A stretch of 64,000 nucleotides of DNA from the NCBI RefSeq assembly GCF_000763905.1, contig NZ_JRKN01000013.1, positions 25,115 through 89,114 on the forward strand, written 5' to 3'. A program made the translations under genes and the position numbers. The stretch comes from Paracoccus halophilus. Lineage in GTDB: Bacteria; Pseudomonadota; Alphaproteobacteria; Rhodobacterales; Rhodobacteraceae. The notes beneath the pieces are model-generated. The model did not search any database. It was given only the letters and a program-made list of their open reading frames with translations, and was not told where the DNA came from. Shown piece after piece: positions 1 through 11,100 of this stretch (its first letter is position 1; each line of letters begins with the position of its first letter).

Positions 1-718
1 CGATCACGCTGACATTGTCGCGCGCGCCGCGCACCAGCGTCTCGTTGATCAGGGCGCTCGCGGTGTCCTGCACGCTGGGCGAGCGGGCGACGAAACCGGC
101 GATCTCGTGATCTTTCAGATGTTCGGTCAGCCCGTCCGAGCACAGCAGGAATCGGTCACCCGGCTTGATCACGCCGCTGGCCACCTCGGGGCGGGGATCA
201 TCGCCAATGCCGATGGCCCGGGTGATAACATTGCGACGCGGCGCGTTGCGCGCCTGATCCGCGGTCATGGTGCCGGCGGCAACCATCATCGCCACCTCGC
301 TGTGATCGCGGGTCAGCGGCGTCAGCCGGCCCTCGCGCATCAGGTAGATGCGGCTGTCGCCGGCCCAGATGCAGGCCAGTTCCGAGCCATGCAGCAGCAG
401 CGCCGCGACCGTCGAGCCGGCCCCGCGCAGGCCGCGCTCGCCGGCATGGGACAGGATGCGCTGATGCGCGCGGTCCAGCCGCTCCAGCACCCGCGCGCGC
501 TGGTCCTGGGCGCTGATCGGCACACCCAGCGAGCCAAGTTCCTCGACGATGATCCGGCTGGCGACATCGCCCGCCTCGTGGCCGCCCATGCCGTCGGCCA
601 CCGCCCAGATCCCGTATTCCGGCAGCGCGGTAATGCTGTCCTCGTTCTGCTGACGCACGCGGCCGCGGTCGGTCAGCGCTGAAAAATCATAGACCAATGC
701 ACTCTCTGTCGGACTCAT
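1..718 (-). CDS. pppA: PP2C-family Ser/Thr phosphatase, T6SS-linked (PppA type), 3' end cut by window edge
   Basis: Protein phosphatase 2C family, the usual antagonist of the PpkA kinase in threonine-phosphorylation control of T6SS assembly. The visible 239 residues carry the family metal-binding motifs in order: RxxNED near residue 22, VADGMGG near 41, GDSRIYL near 118, LLCSDGL near 190 and the DN pair near the cut end. The C-terminus lies beyond base 1. The start is the ATG at 718, which overlaps the tagF stop by 4 nt (ATGA), so it is the last visible gene of the tssK-tssL-tssM-tagF unit. No N-terminal membrane segment is seen, so it should be cytoplasmic. The partner kinase is not in the window and may lie just beyond the left edge. 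The T6SS role is inferred from context; the enzyme family is clear. Confidence 0.88.
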   Translation of the reverse strand, partial: MSPTESALVYDFSALTDRGRVRQQNEDSITALPEYGIWAVADGMGGHEAGDVASRIIVEELGSLGVPISAQDQRARVLERLDRAHQRILSHAGERGLRGAGSTVAALLLHGSELACIWAGDSRIYLMREGRLTPLTRDHSEVAMMVAAGTMTADQARNAPRRNVITRAIGIGDDPRPEVASGVIKPGDRFLLCSDGLTEHLKDHEIAGFVARSPSVQDTASALINETLVRGARDNVSVI

Positions 719-1389
719 TCGTCATCCCTTTCGAGCTGTCCGCCGGAAATCAACCACCCCAATTCCTCCGGACCGGGCCAGCCCTGACAGGCCAGCAAGC
801 CGGAGGGGCCGCCGCCGGGTCCGGAAAACCACCAGTAACTGCGCGAGGCCGTCGCATGGGCGTGATCGGTCGCTGCCAGCTGCGCAAACAGATCCCGTGC
901 CGAAAGCTCGGGGTTCACCGCCCAGAAGGTCGGCCAGGGCGGCGCCGCGCCTTCGGGCGGCGCGGGCAGCGCCAGTTGCTGCAATTCGTCGCGCGGCTCA
1001 AAGCCGGGGGCGGCCAGCAGGCCGGCCAGGCCGTTCAGCGCCGCCTGATAGAAATCCTGCGCGCCATCCACGACCGGCGGCAAGCCCCCGGCCTGGGTGA
1101 TGAGCAGCGGGAAACGTCGCCCCGTCCGGTCGCGCGACGGCATCCAGGCGCCGCGCAGCGGCTGCATGCCGGTGAGCGCCGGGCCGATCCAGAAGCGCAG
1201 CGGCGGCGCGGCATCGAAACGGGCCTGCCAGTCCGGCCCCGCCGCGTCGCGCCATGCGCCCAGACAGGTCTGCGCCCAGTCGGCAAAGCCCGGCCAGCCC
1301 GCGCCCAGCCCGGCCGAGATGAAATCGCCAAAGCCGGGATGCTTGCCGTAAAGCCCTGTCGCGCCGTCTAGTCGATGCTCTGCGGACAT
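715..1389 (-). CDS. tagF: T6SS-associated protein TagF (DUF2094)
   Basis: A 224-residue TagF-type protein. Known TagF proteins repress T6SS activity after translation, and in some alphaproteobacteria TagF is fused to PppA. Seen here: the N-terminal LYGKHPGFGDF motif near residues 13-23, a WIGPALTG block near 67 and a C-terminal SYWW-x-G segment, all typical of the family. It is a separate gene, overlapping pppA by 4 nt downstream and tssM by 22 nt upstream, so the two regulators should be translationally coupled. Length is normal for stand-alone TagF. No signal peptide or membrane segment is present. Confidence 0.9.
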   Translation of the reverse strand: MSAEHRLDGATGLYGKHPGFGDFISAGLGAGWPGFADWAQTCLGAWRDAAGPDWQARFDAAPPLRFWIGPALTGMQPLRGAWMPSRDRTGRRFPLLITQAGGLPPVVDGAQDFYQAALNGLAGLLAAPGFEPRDELQQLALPAPPEGAAPPWPTFWAVNPELSARDLFAQLAATDHAHATASRSYWWFSGPGGGPSGLLACQGWPGPEELGWLISGGQLERDDE

Positions 1390-4300
1390 TCGAAATCCTT
1401 GATTTCCGGCATGGTAAAGGGGTTCGAAATGGCGTTGATGGTAAAGTCATAGGTGATGTTGCGCCCGCCCAGCATGAAGGTCGCGCGCAGCACGTCGCCG
1501 CGCTGTTCCTTGTAGCTGGCGGCATCCAGCAGTTCCATGAAGGTCCAGGAACTGCCGGTGAACCCGACCGAGGAATCGCGCGCCAGCGGCGGCAGCAGCC
1601 GCAGCCCGGTCGATTTCCCTTCGCCCGGCCAGACCAGCGTGCGCGGCATCGAGCCGCGGGTGGTCTCGATCCTGGTATCGTTGATCACCAGCACCGCCGA
1701 TTCGACGGTCGGATGGGCATCGACCTGCTGCACGGTGACCTCGACCGCCGGGCTGGTGCCGCCGCCGGCGAAAAAGGCACGGCGGATGCGCTCGGCCCGC
1801 TCGAACTGGCGCAGGGTGTTCAGCGACAGCCGCCCGGCGATCGGCTTGTCGGCACGCCATGTCAGCCCCTCGGGCGAGCGTTCGGCATAGGGTTCCAGAT
1901 ATTCGGTGAAATAGCGGTCCATTTCGCCGCCCGGGCCAAAGAAGCGCGCGAAATTGTCGATCGACAGGCTGCGCGATGGCGAGCCAAAGGGATAGGCGCC
2001 GATGATCGTGTCGCGGCACATGAAGGTGATGCGGTCGGTCAGCGCCCGGTTCATCACCTCGATCGAGGCATCCGACGCGCCCGAGCGGAAATCGCTTTCC
2101 GCCCTGGTCACCATCTGCGCCAGCGGCTGCGGCAGCTGCGAATTGTATTGCGTCAGCGTATTGAGCAGCGTCGGCAGGGCGGCGGCGGCCTGGTCCGGGT
2201 TGTCCTCGGCCATGCGCAGGTTTTCCCAGATCGCGCCCAGATTGCCCAGAAGCGTATCGACCGGGCGGCGGCCCGGCTCGCCCTCGGCCAGCAATTGCCA
2301 GTTTTCAAAGGCTTTCGCGATGGCCTCGATCGGGGCGGTCACGCTGTTCGAGGCGCCGCCATCCTGCCCGCCGCCGCCGGCCCGCGCGGCAACCTTGCCG
2401 CCCTGCTGCGAGGCCGCGTCCATCAGGATGCGCTGCACCCCGGTCGAGCGCGACTGCAGGCGCGAGGCAAGCTGCTTGCCGATGGCGCCGGCCATGCCGC
2501 CGCCGGCGCCTTCGTCACCGCCCGCGCCGCCCTGCAGCAGCGTCGCCGGATCGACCCCTTGCAGCTCTTCGTATTCGCGCGGCAATTGCGTCTGGCTGGC
2601 CACCGCATTCACGAGGCCGAGCAGCGGCGAGGCCGAGGCCGAGGCAGCCGTCCCGAGCGCCGCATATCGCGGCTTGTCGGCAACCATGGAATTCAGCGTC
2701 AGATTGTCCAGCACCCTGTTCCAGGCGGCGATGAAATCGCCGCGATAGCGGTCCAGCAGATCGCGGTCCAGCCGCGCCAGACGGCCCTCGATCTCGGCCG
2801 GGTCGGCGAAATCGCCCAGCACCCACTGGTCGCGGCGCAACTCCTCGCCGACCACGGCAAGCTGGTCGTAGAAATAGCCCCAGAAACCTTCATAGGTATA
2901 AAGCCCCGGCACGGTCAGGTCGGCCAGATCGCTGCCGTCGCGGGTGGCAAAGACCTGCGTCGCGGCATTGCCGCCCGCCGCCTCGACCAGATTCCAGTCA
3001 TCCAGCCCGACCGCCACGGCGCCGTCCCTGATGATCGCATAGGCCTGTTCGTCCAGCGGCAGTTGCGCAATGGCGGCGCGGGCGCGGTCCACCGTGGTCT
3101 GGTCCAGCGTGACCTGGATGTCGCGCCGGTCGTCCAGCACCAGCATCGCCTCGAGATGCCGCTTCAGCTGGTCCATCTGGTCCAGCCCGGTGCGGCCCGG
3201 ATAATCCGCGCGCCAGCTTTGCGCGAACCATGCCCGGATGGCATCGTCATCGGTCGTCTCGCCCTGCTTGCCCAGAAGCAGATAGACCTTGAGCGCGCGA
3301 TAGATCTCGGTCATCTCGGCCGAGCGGATGATCTCCGGTATCTTGCGCTCAAGATCCAGGATCAGGCGCGGGCGCATCATGCGCTCCAGCGCGCCGGCAT
3401 AGGTATCGGTCGCGACCCGGTTCAGGCGGTCGCGCTGGCTCAGGCCAAAGCCCTCCCACAGGCTGGGTTCTTCGCTGTCGCCATAGCCGGCCGGCATGGT
3501 GGCCAGATCGTTCAGCAGCGGCAGCACCGGGGTCAGGTCCGGGTCGTCGATCACGTCCTTCGACAGTTCCTCGGCGGCGGCGCGGCGCCAGGCGTCGGTC
3601 TCGGCCTCGGCGGTGCGGACGAGTTGCGTGTTCTTCCAGAAGCTGATGCCGACGGCGCTGGCGGCGCCCAGGGTCATGATGGCGACGACGCTTAGCGCCA
3701 CGCTGCGCAGCACCAGCGCCCGGCGCACCGCCTTGCGGTCATGCGACACCCAGCCCTGTTCGGGAAAGACCACGCCGCGCAACAGGTCGTGGATGAAGAA
3801 GCTTTTCCCCCGCCCCGACATGAAGCCCGAGGCGAAGCCGCCAGCGCCCGGCTCGTTGATCGCGCCCAGCACCTGGTCGATGGGCGTGCCCTCCTGCGTG
3901 CCCGAGGTGAAGTAGAACCCGCGCAGGATGGCGTTCGTCTTGTAGCGGGTGGGCTCGAACACGCGGCGCAGAAAGGCGCCGACATTGTCGCGCAACAGGG
4001 TCATCTGGCCGGGCAGGCCGAAAATCGCGATGCGGGCGACGCCGTCGGGTTCCTCGGACAGACGGTCGATGATCTCGTCGGACAGGCGCGACACGAGGCG
4101 GTCGAATTCGGCCGGCACCGCCTCATGCGTGATCGCCTTGCGATCGGCTGTCCGGAAGGTCACGCCCCAGACCAGCTTGCGCCGGTTCAGGCTGAAACTG
4201 GCGAAATATTCCCGGAAACCGGCGATCAGATCGGCCTTGGTGAACATCACATAGACCGGAAAGTCGATTTTCAGCTGCTCGTGCAGTTCCGCCAGACGGG

Positions 4301-5012
4301 CGCGGACGGTCTCGGCATGGGCCTGCAGGGTGGCCGCGTCCTCCTGCATCATGTCCTCGACGGAAAAGGACAGGATGACGCCATTGATCGGCTGGTTGGG
4401 CCGGGTGCGCTTCAGCAGGTCGAGGAACGCATCCCAGCTGGCCTTGTCGGCGGCCTTGTCGCTGTCCTGTGTGGTATAGCGCCCGGCGGTGTCGATCAGC
4501 ACCGCATCCTCGGCGAACCAGAAATCCATGTTCCGCGTGCCGCCGAAGCCGGACACCGCCTGCGTCTGGGCCAGCGGGAAATCCAGCCCGGAATTGGCCA
4601 GCGCCGTGGTCTTGCCGGCGCCGGGCGGGCCAATGATCACATACCAGGGCAGATCGTAAAGCGAGGCCGCGCCGCCCGATCTTTTCAGCACCGCCAGCGC
4701 CTCGGTCATCTTTTCGGCCAGGATCTTGCCGTCGCCCTCGGGCTCGGCGGGGATCATCGCCTCTTCGATCGCCCGCGCGGCGCGGACCCGGCGGCGCCAG
4801 CGCAGGATCAGGACGGTCAGGAAAATGCCCAGGATCAGCCCGATCAGCACCAGCCGCCAGGTGATCCCGATCAGGGGACCCCAGCCGGTCATCGGCCCGC
4901 CGATCCAGATCGCGGCGCAAAGCGCGCCGATGCCCAGAACGGTCACGGTCCAGCGCCACCAGCCATGTTTGCGCCAGCGCGGAGTCGGAATGTAAATGCC
5001 CAGCAATCTCAA
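1368..5012 (-). CDS. tssM: T6SS membrane complex protein TssM (IcmF family)
   Basis: A 1214-residue IcmF/TssM inner-membrane protein that, with TssL, anchors the T6SS baseplate to the envelope. Two membrane segments lie near residues 24-38 and 47-70. A cytoplasmic GTPase-like domain follows, with Walker A GPPGAGKTT near residue 129 and LIDTAGRY downstream. A third membrane segment sits near 435-458, then a long periplasmic region ending in the TssM C-terminal beta domain. The start is a TTG that overlaps the tssL stop by 4 nt (TTGA); no ATG nearby fits as well. Glycine-rich low-complexity stretches around residues 830-890 are unusual but stay in frame. No tssJ lipoprotein gene accompanies it. 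Confidence 0.95.
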   Translation of the reverse strand: MRLLGIYIPTPRWRKHGWWRWTVTVLGIGALCAAIWIGGPMTGWGPLIGITWRLVLIGLILGIFLTVLILRWRRRVRAARAIEEAMIPAEPEGDGKILAEKMTEALAVLKRSGGAASLYDLPWYVIIGPPGAGKTTALANSGLDFPLAQTQAVSGFGGTRNMDFWFAEDAVLIDTAGRYTTQDSDKAADKASWDAFLDLLKRTRPNQPINGVILSFSVEDMMQEDAATLQAHAETVRARLAELHEQLKIDFPVYVMFTKADLIAGFREYFASFSLNRRKLVWGVTFRTADRKAITHEAVPAEFDRLVSRLSDEIIDRLSEEPDGVARIAIFGLPGQMTLLRDNVGAFLRRVFEPTRYKTNAILRGFYFTSGTQEGTPIDQVLGAINEPGAGGFASGFMSGRGKSFFIHDLLRGVVFPEQGWVSHDRKAVRRALVLRSVALSVVAIMTLGAASAVGISFWKNTQLVRTAEAETDAWRRAAAEELSKDVIDDPDLTPVLPLLNDLATMPAGYGDSEEPSLWEGFGLSQRDRLNRVATDTYAGALERMMRPRLILDLERKIPEIIRSAEMTEIYRALKVYLLLGKQGETTDDDAIRAWFAQSWRADYPGRTGLDQMDQLKRHLEAMLVLDDRRDIQVTLDQTTVDRARAAIAQLPLDEQAYAIIRDGAVAVGLDDWNLVEAAGGNAATQVFATRDGSDLADLTVPGLYTYEGFWGYFYDQLAVVGEELRRDQWVLGDFADPAEIEGRLARLDRDLLDRYRGDFIAAWNRVLDNLTLNSMVADKPRYAALGTAASASASPLLGLVNAVASQTQLPREYEELQGVDPATLLQGGAGGDEGAGGGMAGAIGKQLASRLQSRSTGVQRILMDAASQQGGKVAARAGGGGQDGGASNSVTAPIEAIAKAFENWQLLAEGEPGRRPVDTLLGNLGAIWENLRMAEDNPDQAAAALPTLLNTLTQYNSQLPQPLAQMVTRAESDFRSGASDASIEVMNRALTDRITFMCRDTIIGAYPFGSPSRSLSIDNFARFFGPGGEMDRYFTEYLEPYAERSPEGLTWRADKPIAGRLSLNTLRQFERAERIRRAFFAGGGTSPAVEVTVQQVDAHPTVESAVLVINDTRIETTRGSMPRTLVWPGEGKSTGLRLLPPLARDSSVGFTGSSWTFMELLDAASYKEQRGDVLRATFMLGGRNITYDFTINAISNPFTMPEIKDFECPQSID

Positions 5013-6685
5013 TTCGCGACCTCCGGCACCGGGGCGGCGGGCGGCGCATAGGTGCCTTCGCGCGCCAACATGATCTCGACCCGGCGATTGTCGGCCCGGC
5101 CCTCGGCCGTGCTGTTGTCGCCGACCGGGTCGTCCTCGCCCCGGCCTTCGGTCGTGACGCGGGTGGCATCGGTCAGAAGCGGGTTCAGCACGGTCGACAC
5201 CGCATCGGCGCGCGCCCTGGAAAGCTGGTAATTGTCCTTGAACCGGCCCCGGCCGGACAGCGGCACATTGTCGGTATGCCCCTCGATCAGGATCGGGCCC
5301 TGTTCGGCGTTCAGCACCTCGGCGATGCGGGCGGCAAGCTGGGCAAAGCCGGGCTTGACCTCGACCGAGCCGGTATCGAACAGTTGCAGATCGCCCACCC
5401 GGATCGCGATGTAATCGCCCTTGGCATCGACCGAGACGCTGCCATCCGCGATCTCGTCGCCAAAGGCGGCGCGGATGCGGTCAAGCTGCGGGATCGCGGC
5501 GACAAAGGGCGCGCTCTGCACGGTGCGGTCGATCTGGATCCCCGACGCGCCGATCGCGACATCGCGCAGGCTTTCGGCGGCAACGGCGGCATCGCGGTTG
5601 ATCAGCGTCAGCAGGGTCGCGAACAGCCCGACCAGCGCCAGCGCGGCGATCCCCGCCACCGCCGCCACCGGGATCGAGGCGAAGCGCCTGCCCCTGCCCT
5701 GCACCACCGGCTGCCACATGACCGAGATATCCTCGTCCGGGCGCGGATGGACGCGGCGCAGGCTTTCATAGATGGCGCTGCGGATGCGCGACAGTTCCGC
5801 CGCGCCATTGGGCATGGTGCGGAACTGGCCCTCGAATCCCAGCGACAGGCAGACCAGCATCAGTTCCAGCAGGTTATAGTTCTGGGCCGGGGCCTGAAGG
5901 GCCTTTTCCGCCTCCTGGAAAAAGCCGACGCCGGAATCGCGCTTGTGAAAGAACCGCGCGACCATGGAATATTGCTGCCAGTTGCCGCGATCGCCGCCGG
6001 GCAGGTTCTGCACGATATCGTCCGCCGTGCCCGACAGCGCGTATTTCGCCACCAGCGCCTCATGCGGGTTGATACCGGCGGAAAGCGCATTGCGCTCGAA
6101 CCGGTCGATTTCGCGGGTGACATGCTCCATCAGCGGCGCGACCTGCAATTCGACCAGCCCGGTGCGCAACCGGCCCAGCAGGATCAGGAGGCTCGCTGCA
6201 GCCGCCAGCAAGGGGTTCGAGGAGGAGGCCGCGCCCAGATCGCGGACCCGCAACGCCTCGGCCAAGGGGATGCGCGGCGCGTGGCTGACCATCCCGGGCT
6301 GCTGCGCGTCCAGATCGGGAAAGAAGCCGCGCTGATCCGGCCCCGCCGCGCGCCCGATCTGCGACGGGTCGCCGTAATTCGGCCAGGGCGAGCCCGAAGG
6401 GCCCGCGCCATGGCCCTGCCCCGGCTGCGGATATGGCTGGTATCCCTGCGGCGGCTGGCCCTGCGCCGGCCGGGCCGGGCCGCCGATCCAGGTCGAGCCC
6501 TGCCCGCCCCCCTGCGGCGGCGGGCCAAAGGGCGAGCCACCGTCCTGCCCCGGCGGGCCGATCCGGGTCCGGCCATCGTCGCGCCCCGCCCCGGCCTGCG
6601 GATAGGTCCAGGCGTCCCGGCGCGGCGCGCCCGGCAGCGGGCCGCCGAACACCGTCTTGTCGTTGTCGTCACCCTTGCCTGCCAT
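5009..6685 (-). CDS. tssL: T6SS membrane protein TssL (DotU/IcmH) with C-terminal OmpA-like peptidoglycan-binding domain
   Basis: About 558 residues. The first ~135 are Gly/Pro/Gln-rich. A DotU/IcmH cytoplasmic domain spans roughly 145-330, a single membrane segment lies near 340-365, and a periplasmic OmpA-like domain near 440-545 contains the peptidoglycan-binding motif EGHTDNVP followed by N-x-x-LSxxRA. This is the extended TssL form that binds the cell wall itself. I chose the ATG at 6685 because it overlaps the tssK stop by one base (TGATG); an upstream in-frame start at 6709 is less likely. The extended form may compensate for the missing TssJ/TagL functions, which is an inference. Confidence 0.94.
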   Translation of the reverse strand: MAGKGDDNDKTVFGGPLPGAPRRDAWTYPQAGAGRDDGRTRIGPPGQDGGSPFGPPPQGGGQGSTWIGGPARPAQGQPPQGYQPYPQPGQGHGAGPSGSPWPNYGDPSQIGRAAGPDQRGFFPDLDAQQPGMVSHAPRIPLAEALRVRDLGAASSSNPLLAAAASLLILLGRLRTGLVELQVAPLMEHVTREIDRFERNALSAGINPHEALVAKYALSGTADDIVQNLPGGDRGNWQQYSMVARFFHKRDSGVGFFQEAEKALQAPAQNYNLLELMLVCLSLGFEGQFRTMPNGAAELSRIRSAIYESLRRVHPRPDEDISVMWQPVVQGRGRRFASIPVAAVAGIAALALVGLFATLLTLINRDAAVAAESLRDVAIGASGIQIDRTVQSAPFVAAIPQLDRIRAAFGDEIADGSVSVDAKGDYIAIRVGDLQLFDTGSVEVKPGFAQLAARIAEVLNAEQGPILIEGHTDNVPLSGRGRFKDNYQLSRARADAVSTVLNPLLTDATRVTTEGRGEDDPVGDNSTAEGRADNRRVEIMLAREGTYAPPAAPVPEVAN

Positions 6686-8019
6686 CAGGACCTCTCGGGC
6701 ACGGCCCACAGTTCCAGTTTCAGATGCGGCCAGTCACCGGCGAAATGCATGCCGATGGCCGGCGCGGTCGAGAATTCGCGCCATAGCGGCGAATTTCGCT
6801 CAAGCCGGAAATACACGTTCGAGGACAGCACGCGGATCTGTCGCGGCGGGTTCGGCAGATGCTGCAAGCCGATGCCCGGCAGGTTGTTGTTCACGATTTC
6901 CGACATGCGGGTGTTCGGGCCGACCTTGCAGAGCTCGGGGAATTGCGACTGCACCTGGGTCAGGGGCTTGGCGCTTTCCACCTCGATGATGAAAGCCGCC
7001 TCGCGGAACAGGTTGCGGTCGGCGACCTCGGCCAGATAGGAGTTCTGCCGCACCTGCCGCAGCGGCAGACGGATCGCGCGGCCGACATCGCGCGACAGCA
7101 GGCGCTGGATATCGGCCACCAGCTCGGCAAAGCTTTCCCTGGGGTTTTCGTGGTCATAGGGCGGGTAATCCGGCGCATGGCGGTTGCCGCTGTCGAAGGT
7201 CGTCAATTCGCCGGCCAGCGCGACCAGTTCGCGATACAGCGCCTCGGGGTGGACGGCGAGCGTGCGCGACAGGTGGCGCATGACGCCGATCTGGCGGTTC
7301 AGCGCCATCAGCATCAGGTAGTCGCTGGCCTGCAAGCCGCCCCCGGCCGAGGGGTCCGTCGCATAACGCGCGAGGCTTTCCAGCCGCGCCTCGATCCAGC
7401 CGATCACGCGGGTCAGATAGCCCAGGATCTGCGGATGCGCGGCAATGACCAGCGCCGGCGGCGGAAAGGTCTCGTCCAGCGTGACGACGCCGTCGCGCAC
7501 CTCGGAGATGCGGGCAAGGCGCAGGTTCTGATAGCCCGGACGCGGCGTCTTGCGCACCGCCAGTTCCAGCCGCGGCACAGCCAGTTCCAGCAATTGCTCG
7601 ATCCGCGCCGACGAGGCGCTGTCGCTGACGGTTTCCGTGATCACGCCCCAGCGGGTGGTCGCGCCCTCCTCTTCATGGGGCGAGGCGTCGCGCATATTGG
7701 GCGAACTGTCGGGCAGGGTCAGCCAGACGAACTGGCCGGCGGCATCCTCGGGCACGCGGACCGGCAGCGGCAGCGGCCCGGTGCCCGGCGCGTCAAAGGG
7801 CGTCCCGTCCGGCATGATGCCCGACACGGCACGCAGCGCGATCATGCCCTGCTGCGCCTGATCGCGGTCCAGGACCAGTTCGCCCACGCCCCAGGGATAG
7901 GGGGTGATCAGCCGGGTGCGGGCGCTGACCAGATGCTCGTGATAGCGGTCGGCCTGCTGCAGATGCTGCGGCTGAAGGAAAAGCCCTTCCTTCCAGGCGA
8001 CCTTGCTGAACCAGGACAT
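6685..8019 (-). CDS. tssK: T6SS baseplate protein TssK
   Basis: A 444-residue TssK, the trimeric adaptor joining the T6SS baseplate to the TssL/TssM membrane complex. The family-typical N-terminus begins MSWFSKVAWKEG, followed by LQPQHLQQADRY. The ATG is preceded by a GGGGGTC element about 10 bases upstream. It is the first gene of the tssK-tssL-tssM-tagF-pppA run. A 109-bp gap separates it from the autotransporter gene upstream, and I saw no convincing terminator there, so read-through from that gene is possible. Confidence 0.95.
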   Translation of the reverse strand: MSWFSKVAWKEGLFLQPQHLQQADRYHEHLVSARTRLITPYPWGVGELVLDRDQAQQGMIALRAVSGIMPDGTPFDAPGTGPLPLPVRVPEDAAGQFVWLTLPDSSPNMRDASPHEEEGATTRWGVITETVSDSASSARIEQLLELAVPRLELAVRKTPRPGYQNLRLARISEVRDGVVTLDETFPPPALVIAAHPQILGYLTRVIGWIEARLESLARYATDPSAGGGLQASDYLMLMALNRQIGVMRHLSRTLAVHPEALYRELVALAGELTTFDSGNRHAPDYPPYDHENPRESFAELVADIQRLLSRDVGRAIRLPLRQVRQNSYLAEVADRNLFREAAFIIEVESAKPLTQVQSQFPELCKVGPNTRMSEIVNNNLPGIGLQHLPNPPRQIRVLSSNVYFRLERNSPLWREFSTAPAIGMHFAGDWPHLKLELWAVPERS

Positions 8020-8128
8020 GCGTCACTGACCCCCAAAAAAGACTTCGTTACAATGCCGCCGCCGCACATGCACAGGACAGGCCCGTGACGGTTGGCGCAG
8101 ACTAACGGCGCCCCGGACCGGAAGCCAG

Positions 8129-11100
8129 TCAGAATTGCCAGCGCAACTGGCCGGATACGCCGACACTGTCCAGGCGGTCGCCGTAACGCGCATCGATCCG
8201 CGCCCCGGCGCTGAGCTGGCGGCCCCGCGATTTCGGCCCCAGCACCTTGATCCAGTTGGCGCCGATGCTGATCTCGCCATAGGATCCCAGGTTTTCCGAT
8301 TCCAGCCTTTGCGGCGTGAATTCCGCATCATTGTCCCGCCGGAAAACCGAGATCGTCGGATCGGCGAAATCCTTGTACCAGGTGCCGGTGACAAAGGTGG
8401 ACAGCGCCGAATTTTCGCTTTGCTGTACAAAGGTTTTGGCAAGCGTCGCGCCGACAAAGCCGATCTTGCGGCTGCTGTCGTCGAAGATGACGCGATAGCC
8501 GTCGTCGAAGGCGATGGAATCGGTGGACATCTCGGACCAGGCAAAGCCGAGCGTCGGCACCACGGCCCAGCCGCTTTCGCCGATCAGGACACCATAGCTG
8601 ACCGAGCCGCTCAGCGTCCAGGCATCGCTGGAGAAGTCGGTCTCGCTCAGCCCCAGCCCCGCGCGGCCGGCCACAGGGTTGTTTTCGATGGTGAAATCGG
8701 TCTTTTCGATCCGGTATTGCAGATCCGCCTGGAAGGCTCCGCGGGTGGCGGTGGCGTAGACGCCGACATAGCGCTGTTCGAAATCGGTCGAGTTATAGCT
8801 GGTCAGCGTCCCGCTCAGGCTGCGCGAATTGTTCGGATCGATGGCGTAAACCGGCTGGTTCGTATCGCCGCGGTTGATCCCGCCCAGCACGCCGAAGGCC
8901 ATGTCCCAGCCGCCGAAACGGTCATCGAAACAGGCCAGATCGGTGCCGACCTGCATACCGTAGTAATCGGCCGTGATTTCGCTCGACACCCTGCTGATGC
9001 CATTGCTGGTCGAGCCGTCCGCCGTCGCATGACCGCCGGTGACCCGGCCCCAGCTGCCCACCCCGCAGGGCTTCTGCTCATCCTCATAAGCCAGCGCGGT
9101 CACAAAGGGGCTGGTCGGGCGGTTGATGACCGAGCCGATCAGCGATTGCGTCAGCGCCACATTGCCAAACAGCGCGCCGATTGCCGGGTTGGTCTGGCTG
9201 ACCAGAACCACATCCCCGCCCCGGCCAAGCTGCTCGACCGAATAGACGATCCGCTCGGAGATCGAGGGCAGATCGCTATGGCTGAAGTCAAAGCTGTTCT
9301 CGGCGCGGAACGCCTCGTCGACATCCATCAGCGTCAGCCGGTTGTCGCTGGCCAGCACCGCGTTTTCATCGACGAAGTTCAGCTCCAGCGCATAGAGCCC
9401 GGTCGCGGCACCGCCGTTGATGACGATCCGGTCGGTGCTTCTTGCGGCGACATCGATATCCAGACGATATTCGCCACTGCCGTCAAGGCCGCCGACGCGC
9501 AGGGTATCGCCGGCCAAATTATCCTCCAGGTTGATCACGCCGTCATTCGTGAGACGGCCGCTGACGGCCACGCCCCGGCCGTCCACATTGACGCTGCCAT
9601 TGTTCAGCAGATCGCCGTCCAGCCGGCCGCGCAGACCCAGCTCGACGTCGTCACCGCCGACCACGGTCCGCCCGGCCGTGACGCGCTGCCCCGCCGCGAT
9701 ATTATAGTTGCTGTCCAGCTGCAGATCGCCGCTGACGCTGAAAGTATCGGAGAGCAGCAGCTCGCCGCCAAGATAGATCAGGTCGCCGTCGATCCTGCCG
9801 GCCAGGTCGGCCTCGCCATCCGTCGTCAGCGACCCTTCCAGAAGCCCCGTTGCGGCCTGGGTGAAACTTCCGCTGTTACCCACCGCGCCAGTGATCGCAC
9901 CATCCAGTTGGACCTCGCCTTCCAGCGCGTTTGTCAGGCCATCGGCGACGCTCAGAGACCTGCCTTGCGCCACATTCAACCCGGCGCCGCCATCATTACG
10001 CAGTGCGCCGCGCACGCTCAGCGTCCCGATCACGCCCAGCGTGCCGCCGCTCTGGTTGGTCAGATTGCCGGTGACCCGGCCGCCAAGCGTCGCTGTGCCC
10101 GCGTTGACAAGCGAGGCGATGGTGCCGGTTCCGCTGACCGAACTGCTCGCCGCATTGGTCAGCCGCCCGTGCACGATGCCGCCCGACAACACTGTCGAGG
10201 CGGCATTTCTGCCGTTGCCATTGACGATATTGCCGCGCACCCGGCCGGCGATCGTTAGCCCGGCATTGTTGGTGATTAGCGAATCTTCATCACGCGGATC
10301 GGTGGACAGCACCGTCCCGGCGGCGACCGTCACCTGCCCGTTATTGACCAGCGCCGAAACCCGCAGGTTGCCGGTATCGACGCTGGTGTTCAACACGCCT
10401 GTGGCGTCATTTTCAAGTGCACCCACCCGGCCGCCAAGCGTCGCGCTGCCAGCGTTATCGAGGTTGGTGATGGTGCCGGTCCCGGTGACGGCGCTGCCCC
10501 GGGCATTGGCTAGCAGCCCATTCACGATGCCGCCGGACAACACTGTCGAGGCGGCATTTCTGCCGTTGCCATTGACGATATTGCCGCGCACCCGACCGGC
10601 GATCGTCAACCGTGAATTGTTGGTGATCCGCGAATCTTCATCACGCGGATCGGTGGACAGCACCGTCCCGGCGGCGACCGTCACCCGCCCGTTATTGACC
10701 AGTTCCGAAACCCGCAGGTTGCCGGTATCGGCGCTGGTGTTCAGCACACCCGTGGCGTCATTTTCAAGTGCACCCACCCGGCCGCCGAGCGTCGCGCTGC
10801 CGGCATTGTCGAGCCTCACGATGGTGCCGTTCCCGCTGACCGAACTGCCCCGGGCATTGGTCAGCAGCCCGCTCACGGTGCCGCCGGACAACACTGTCGA
10901 GGCGGTATTGCTGGCGTCGCCATTGGTGATATCGCCATGCACGCTGCCGGCGATCGTCAGCCGGGAATTGTTGGTGATCCGCGAATTGGCATCTTCCGGA
11001 TCAGTGGACAGCACCGTCCCGGCGGCGACCGTCACCTGCCCGTTATTGACCAGCCCCGAGACCCGCAGGTTGCCGGTCCCGGCGCTGGTATTCAGCACAC

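Noticed and set aside
8020..8128. Terminator between the autotransporter and tssK
   Set aside because: A T6 run occurs before tssK, but no adequate stem precedes it.
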